From: an uncultured Ruminococcus sp.
GTDB lineage: Bacteria > Bacillota_A > Clostridia > Oscillospirales > Ruminococcaceae
Length of the DNA: 49,547 nucleotides
Reading direction: 5' to 3'
Assembly: GCA_900315975.1 (NCBI GenBank)
Contig: ONBA01000020.1
Location: forward strand, 1-49,547
Both the position numbers and the translations under genes were made by a program. The notes below the pieces were generated by a model. It had not been told where the DNA came from. It saw only the letters and a program-made list of their open reading frames with translations, and searched no databases. Below, piece after piece: positions 46,021 through 49,547 of this stretch; within the stretch, counting starts at the first letter, position 1; every line of letters starts with the position of its first letter.

Positions 46021-46053
46021 AAAAAATAAAAAACGCCTGCTATTGCAGACGTT
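46021..46053 (-). terminator. Terminator of the (former) tRNA-Asn gene
   Basis: Perfect 9-bp stem AACGCCTGC / GCAGACGTT (one wobble) with a TATT loop, followed on the minus strand by TTTTTTATTTTTT. It directly follows the tRNA-Asn 3' end. Confidence 0.85.
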
Positions 46054-46057
46054 CTTT

Positions 46058-46120
46058 TGGCTCCCCCTGCCCGGCTCGAACGGGCGACAACTCGGTTAAC
46101 AGCCGAGTGCTCTACCACTG
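46058..46120 (-). pseudogene. tRNA-Asn (GTT) 3' fragment, probable attachment site
   Basis: On the minus strand the anticodon arm (46091-46107, anticodon GTT), T-arm GCCCG / CGGGC (46069-46085), 3' acceptor strand AGGGGGA, discriminator G and CCA (46058-46060) of tRNA-Asn are intact. The 5' acceptor strand that should read TCCCCCT is missing and the D-arm is partial (GTGGTAGAGCA). The break lies at the start of AT-rich sequence, which is what integration into the 3' part of a tRNA gene leaves at one end of an element. Confidence 0.75.
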
Positions 46121-46208
46121 TAAGCGTTTTATACCTATTTAGTCCTGCTTTTTCTTTATTATTTTACTTCATCTTCCATACTTTCTTGTCCAACTTCCAC
46201 AAGAAGTA

Positions 46209-46240
46209 TTCTGGTTTATCTTTAACCAAATAAACCAGAA
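46209..46240. repeat. 11-bp inverted repeat at the end of the island ORF
   Basis: TTCTGGTTTAT (46209-46219) and ATAAACCAGAA (46230-46240) are perfectly complementary with a 10-nt loop holding the stop codon of the ORF. It may serve as a weak terminator; the T-tract is poor. Confidence 0.55.
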
Positions 46241-47076
46241 CAAATTCCTGTAAGTGATACCGCAGCACTAGCAACGCTTCCATTACAGTTTGCTATACAA
46301 CTTGTAAGCAATGAACCTGTTATAATACCGCCATCAATCTTTATTGAATTAATTATTTTTCTTATATCTTTGTCAATAGCATTAATATTTGTTTCATAAA
46401 TCTGATATGATATTTCATCAAGCCGTTTTTTTAACATACTATTATCATCAATTCCTCTTAGCTTGACAAGCTCATTACCTAAGTTTACTCTAAAATTTTT
46501 AAAACTTTCTCCATAATTATCCCTTATATTAAGAATGGTAATCAAATCTGCTTCTTCTACAATTGGAAGCTTAATCTTCATTGCTAAGTTAGCTATGTCT
46601 GCACGAGGCGAATTTCCATATACAGTCGACAAGATTTGAGCTTTGAGCTCTGAACCAGTCAAATACATACTATTAAAGCCACCGGCAAAAGAATACTCTT
46701 TAACAGTATCCTCAAACAACTGCATAGATGCTCTATTTCTTGACTGTTCAAGCCATACATCAAACTCATAATCTGTTATTGATTCTGGAATGTAAAAAGC
46801 AGCCTTAAAATGACCATCTGCATCAATATCATCAACTAGGTTCATTCTTTGAAAAGACACAATTTCTCCGCTATTATTCTCGACATCTGGGAAATACAGA
46901 TACAACATAGTACCTTTTTTAAGCGGTTCATTAGCAGTTATTATCAAACCATCATCGCCACGTCTAATATTACGAACCTCTAATTTATGTTTAATTAAAT
47001 TCATAAGATGTTCTGGCAAGCTTTCACGAAAACCATTTCCGTCATATACAATTGGAATATCTAAAGTCACATACAA
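46222..47076 (-). CDS. Unrecognised island protein, C-terminal part (probably frameshifted)
   Basis: An open frame of 284 codons without a recognised domain. The product begins at a TTG (MYVTLDIPIVYDGNGF) that has no RBS and overlaps the upstream frame by 35 bp. It has a beta-rich N-terminal part (about 1-115) and a helical part (about 115-260: GNELVKLRGIDDNSMLKKRL, DEISYQIYETNINAIDKDI), then a Gly/Ser-rich end. A +1 shift near 47065-47085 would join it to the frame at 47042-47488 into one protein of about 430 aa. AT-rich codon use matches the island, not the backbone. No function is proposed. Confidence 0.55.
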   Translation of the reverse strand: MYVTLDIPIVYDGNGFRESLPEHLMNLIKHKLEVRNIRRGDDGLIITANEPLKKGTMLYLYFPDVENNSGEIVSFQRMNLVDDIDADGHFKAAFYIPESITDYEFDVWLEQSRNRASMQLFEDTVKEYSFAGGFNSMYLTGSELKAQILSTVYGNSPRADIANLAMKIKLPIVEEADLITILNIRDNYGESFKNFRVNLGNELVKLRGIDDNSMLKKRLDEISYQIYETNINAIDKDIRKIINSIKIDGGIITGSLLTSCIANCNGSVASAAVSLTGICSGLFG

Positions 47077-47488
47077 TCAATGGAGTGCTATTCTTCATAT
47101 ATTTTAAAGCTTCGCTCAATGCCGCTCTATCGATGCCTTTATGTTTCTTCATCCCCATATATTCACTAATCACTTCAGACGCATCACTTTTATTCTCTGT
47201 TAATTCAAAAAGAGGATCAGCTATTAATACACAATCAATATACAATACCAATTGCTTTAAATACTCTTCGCTTGGTCTATTATCAAATGATTCAATTGTG
47301 ACTTTAATCATACGTTTATCCAATATTATCTCATTACGTATACTATCCATATTGGATAAAATATAATTTCTATACTTATCAAGTTCTGACTTTATCTGTT
47401 TATCAGAATAATCTTTAAAACCATCTTGAATTCCTGTATCATTAAATAGAAAACTTTCAGTAAGAAAATTATAATTAATATGTGCCAT
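47042..47488 (-). CDS. Unrecognised island protein, N-terminal part (probably frameshifted)
   Basis: A frame of 148 codons starting MAHINYNFLTESFLFNDTG at 47488, with GGTGG 5-6 nt upstream; a GTG three codons earlier is possible. No known domain, signal peptide or membrane segment. It is Asp/Lys/Ile-rich with helical segments (EYLKQLVLYIDCVLIADPLF). It stops within the next frame, at TPLIVCDFRYSNCI, where the other frame reads YVTLDIPIVYDG. Together they look like one gene broken by a single-base change, or two translationally coupled genes. Confidence 0.6.
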   Translation of the reverse strand: MAHINYNFLTESFLFNDTGIQDGFKDYSDKQIKSELDKYRNYILSNMDSIRNEIILDKRMIKVTIESFDNRPSEEYLKQLVLYIDCVLIADPLFELTENKSDASEVISEYMGMKKHKGIDRAALSEALKYMKNSTPLIVCDFRYSNCI

Positions 47489-47582
47489 ACAAACCACCAG
47501 AAATAAAAACTGTTTCTCCTAAAGAACTCATTACTATTATTTCTAATCCAATGCTTTCTTCCTTAAGATTAACAATCCTCAT
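47475..47582 (-). CDS. Small ORF of 35 codons upstream of the island gene
   Basis: MRIVNLKEESIGLEIIVMSS, followed by LGETVFISGGLYGTY, with GAAAGGAAG 8 nt before the ATG. It overlaps the next gene start (47488) in another frame, so it could couple translation. No similarity recognised. It may be a leader peptide or part of a decayed gene. Confidence 0.4.
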   Translation of the reverse strand: MRIVNLKEESIGLEIIVMSSLGETVFISGGLYGTY

Positions 47583-47801
47583 GTTGAACTTCCTTTCAAT
47601 ATAATTTTTATAATTACATATTCCAGGACAACGTCCCTCAATAAATACATTCCCAATAATACGCCTATCATCATAATGAGGGTAGAACCTAGATTAAATA
47701 TTTAGATAAAATTCATTATTTTAGCCATGTATTACACTTCATTATCATCTGAAGTCTTCTCTCATTATTGTCATTTATTCAATAACCATAAGAATAAACC
47801 A

Positions 47802-47845
47802 GCTATAATCAGCTTTTATTATAGCACTATTATCTTGCAAATCAA
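47802..47845 (-). promoter_or_regulatory. Island promoter with inverted-repeat operator
   Basis: Minus strand: -35 TTGATT (47840-47845), 16-bp spacer, -10 TATAAT (47818-47823). The -10 lies inside a perfect 8-bp inverted repeat GCTATAAT / ATTATAGC (47802-47809 and 47818-47825), a candidate operator. The start near 47811 leaves a leader of about 230 nt (47583-47811), AT-rich, in which no gene was seen. Confidence 0.5.
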
Positions 47846-47860
47846 GCTTTATTATATTTT

Positions 47861-48523
47861 TCATTCTTTTATCTTCTTATTCTTGTAAACAATTTTCAAA
47901 AAGGCTTCTTCACTTGACAAAGCTTCTTTTAACAAATTCTGCCTGTATAGCGAAACATATATCGCTGCTGCTTCAGCTTGACAATTAATTGATTTCTTAG
48001 GATTAAATGATATATCAGTAAAAGCATCATATTCTAGAATTCTCTTGGACAATTCTGGATGCAAATTAAGAATATTTATATAAAGCCAATTATAAAAATA
48101 AGTTTTTGGTTCTATCGGGAAGACTCTTTTATCAAATTTAAAACTTATAATATGCCCACTATTTTTTAAACGCAAATCCCTTTTTGCATTTTTGGAAGGA
48201 ACTAAAAGTAAATCTTTATACGGGCCACCTCTTTCAAATACCTTGCTCGCTTGAAATGCTGATTCAACAGATATTTTTACTCCTTTTCTAGTTTCAAAGC
48301 TTAAATTAAATGCACTCAGTTTTTTACCTACATCAACTTCTGATTTGCTTGATATCTCAAGAATCCTACTGTTACTATTAATTTGTAAAAAAGCATTATG
48401 CAAACTGTTTATACTCCTTCTCTGCTGTATCTCTGAAAAGCCACTAAAAAAAGCAAACTCAACATTATGACGTTTAAAAAAACTATCATCCAGCATGACC
48501 TCATAAACTGGTCTGTTAGCCAT
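47861..48523 (-). CDS. NADAR-type antitoxin (DarT1-associated)
   Basis: A 220-aa protein that I recognise as the DarT1-associated NADAR family. Diagnostic segments: N-terminal MANRPVY, FFSGFSEIQQRRSI, ILEISSKSE, KLSAFNL, VESAFQASKVFERGGPYKDL (Glu88, equivalent to the conserved NADAR Glu), PKTYFYNWLYINIL, YDAFTDISFNPKKSINCQAE. NADAR proteins remove ADP-ribose from guanine bases and so protect against the partner toxin. The ATG overlaps the toxin gene stop (TAATG), with GGAGGA upstream. Reversal activity here is inferred from the family. Confidence 0.82.
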   Translation of the reverse strand: MANRPVYEVMLDDSFFKRHNVEFAFFSGFSEIQQRRSINSLHNAFLQINSNSRILEISSKSEVDVGKKLSAFNLSFETRKGVKISVESAFQASKVFERGGPYKDLLLVPSKNAKRDLRLKNSGHIISFKFDKRVFPIEPKTYFYNWLYINILNLHPELSKRILEYDAFTDISFNPKKSINCQAEAAAIYVSLYRQNLLKEALSSEEAFLKIVYKNKKIKE

Positions 48524-49155
48524 TACTCCTCCACTCTACCTTTCCAGAATTCATAATCTTTTCGCCATTTGAAAAGATTATTATTAAAAGTTGCATATAT
48601 ATCAGTCGGAATAATTTCCTGATATTTTAAGTATTTATCTTTATTTTCAAAAAAAACGCCATTTATATAAGAAATTGGTATTCTGTTAAATACAAGAACT
48701 TCTGCCTGTGGATTAGTTGGATACCAATCTGGTATTTTCAGTTCTTCTCTGGTCGGATATCCATCTTTATCCTCAAATAAATTCTCAAACGCACTTTGTG
48801 TCATACGCTTTTTTATGGGAATACTATACGAAGCAGAATCTCCCGCATTTGTCCAATTAAAAGCGCATTGATAATCACATATTATTTCAGCATTCAATTC
48901 TAAAACTGCCCAATCGACATCAGGATTCTCACGCCTTAATTTATAAAACATCTTATAATTGGGGAATTCAATAGATGTACAGATAGCGTCGAGGCAATTA
49001 TCATATCGATACTCATCATTTATAAGACTGTCAATCCTTCTACGTTCAAGTTCATCTCTAGGCAGCAGACCATATCTAAAAATATTTTTTAGATTATCGA
49101 CTTGAGTAAAATGATATAATCTATCAATTTGTCTTTCGTTCAAAAAACTTCTCAT
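48523..49155 (-). CDS. DarT1-like DNA/nucleotide ADP-ribosyltransferase toxin
   Basis: A 210-aa protein of the DarT (DUF4433) family. YHFTQVDNLKNIFRYGLLPR (His15 in the NAD-binding site) starts the fold, FPNYKMFYKLRR (64-75) follows, and DWYPTNPQAEVLVFNRIP carries the presumed catalytic Glu152. DarT enzymes use NAD+ to ADP-ribosylate bases of single-stranded DNA; DarT1-type members are linked to NADAR antitoxins. It is first in the operon, before its antitoxin. Consensus promoter at 49237-49265 and a GGGGG RBS 7 nt before the ATG. Toxicity itself is not shown by sequence. Confidence 0.82.
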   Translation of the reverse strand: MRSFLNERQIDRLYHFTQVDNLKNIFRYGLLPRDELERRRIDSLINDEYRYDNCLDAICTSIEFPNYKMFYKLRRENPDVDWAVLELNAEIICDYQCAFNWTNAGDSASYSIPIKKRMTQSAFENLFEDKDGYPTREELKIPDWYPTNPQAEVLVFNRIPISYINGVFFENKDKYLKYQEIIPTDIYATFNNNLFKWRKDYEFWKGRVEE

Positions 49156-49236
49156 AAATAATCCCCCATCAAATTACTAATATGCCAAACGTCTTTAACA
49201 TTCATCAACTTTTTCACACCATGTAATTTACATATA

Positions 49237-49265
49237 ATTATAAGCCTTTTTCGGTTGAATTTCAA
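49237..49265 (-). promoter_or_regulatory. Promoter of the darT1-NADAR pair
   Basis: Minus strand: -35 TTGAAA (49260-49265), 17-bp spacer, -10 TATAAT (49237-49242), about 80 bp before the toxin ATG. The rest of the 233-nt gap (49156-49388) is AT-rich and includes a TGGAGTT/AACTCCA inverted repeat near 49317-49346 without a clear role. Confidence 0.7.
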
Positions 49266-49388
49266 TATTTTTCTTGAAAAATCTTTACTTTTTCTAACAA
49301 TATATTTATATACAACTCCAACCTGCTACAATTGAGTGGAGTTTTGTAACACTTCACTTGAGATTTTACGTGAATGCCGCCCAGAAAA

Positions 49389-49547
49389 TTATATTTTCAA
49401 ACCATTTATATTTAAAGATTTGAGATGGCTAATCTGCTCATCCTGATGCTGACTCATAAATCCATCTGGCAATTCGGTTCCACGCAAATCAGCTCCTGTC
49501 ATATCACAACCTTCTAATGAAGCTCCGTTTAGGCACGCATAGTGAAT
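49389..49547 (-). CDS. Pentapeptide-repeat protein (3' end only)
   Basis: The last 52 codons of a gene whose 5' end lies beyond the right edge. The translated part begins IHYACLNGASLEGCDMTGAD and continues LRGTELPDG, giving five-residue A(D/N)LxG-type units (CLNGA, SLEGC, DMTGA, DLRGT), followed by a non-repeat tail ending NINGLKI. Such proteins form right-handed beta-helices; function is not inferable from this fragment. Confidence 0.75.
   Translation of the reverse strand: MHYACLNGASLEGCDMTGADLRGTELPDGFMSQHQDEQISHLKSLNINGLKI

Noticed and set aside
46058..46140. A functional tRNA-Asn at this site
   Set aside because: The 5' acceptor strand does not pair with AGGGGGA and the D-arm is incomplete, so it cannot fold as a tRNA.
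47042..47076. Programmed +1 frameshift joining the two island frames
   Set aside because: No slippery codon, upstream stimulatory site or pseudoknot was found; a base error or mutation is simpler.

Overview
The window looks like a chromosomal segment of a Gram-positive, fibre-degrading gut or rumen anaerobe of the Ruminococcus group (Clostridia). The case rests on secreted GH9 and GH10 glycanases with Thr-rich linkers and type I dockerins, a FabK-type enoyl-ACP reductase, a ferredoxin-linked 2-oxoacid oxidoreductase, AGGAGG-type ribosome binding sites, and many near-consensus SigA promoters. The species cannot be fixed from sequence reading alone.

Layout. (1) 1-5290, minus strand: the S10 ribosomal operon rpsJ-rplC-rplD-rplW-rplB-rpsS-rplV-rpsC-rplP-rpmC (rpmC cut by the window edge), behind a SigA promoter and a roughly 310-nt leader that contains a terminator-like hairpin. 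(2) 5.4-11.2 kb: housekeeping and unknown genes: a LysM/G5/M23 cell-wall hydrolase, an RluA pseudouridine synthase, a membrane protein, a histidine phosphatase, an XRE regulator and a hypothetical protein. (3) 11.4-14.8 kb, minus: a four-subunit VOR/KOR-type 2-oxoacid:ferredoxin oxidoreductase and a P-loop ATPase. (4) 15.0-24.9 kb, minus: a fatty-acid synthesis operon fabH-fabK-fabG-fabF-accB-orfA-orfB-fabZ-accC-accD-accA-acpP, with two paralogous membrane proteins of unknown function inside it. fabD is divergent across a region holding a perfect 16-bp palindrome and leads into aroE, aroK, an amidohydrolase and an LRR-dockerin protein. (5) 29.7-37.9 kb: guaB, two paralogous lipoproteins, an LRR lipoprotein, typA, a YcxB-like protein, tRNA-Tyr, tRNA-Thr and tRNA-Pro, a small membrane protein and rsmE. 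(6) 38-45.1 kb, plus: a fibrolytic cluster of two GH9 cellulases and one GH10 xylanase, all with dockerins. (7) 45.2-46.0 kb: an atypical carbamoyltransferase.

(8) 46.06 kb to the right edge: an AT-rich island bounded on the left by a 3' fragment of tRNA-Asn(GTT) that still carries its terminator, as expected for the attachment site of an element inserted in a tRNA gene. The island carries a pair that I recognise as a DarT1-like ADP-ribosyltransferase toxin and a NADAR-type antitoxin, a small ORF, an unrecognised gene that appears split by a frameshift, and the end of a pentapeptide-repeat gene.

The most interesting items are the DarT1-NADAR island at the tRNA-Asn fragment and its unrecognised neighbours, the candidate S10-operon attenuator, the two orphan membrane proteins in the fatty-acid operon with the fabH/fabD palindrome, two distinct dockerin classes within 15 kb, a GH9 enzyme with an altered active-site signature, and a carbamoyltransferase with changed substrate motifs. 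No CRISPR array, rRNA gene or intact insertion sequence was seen.
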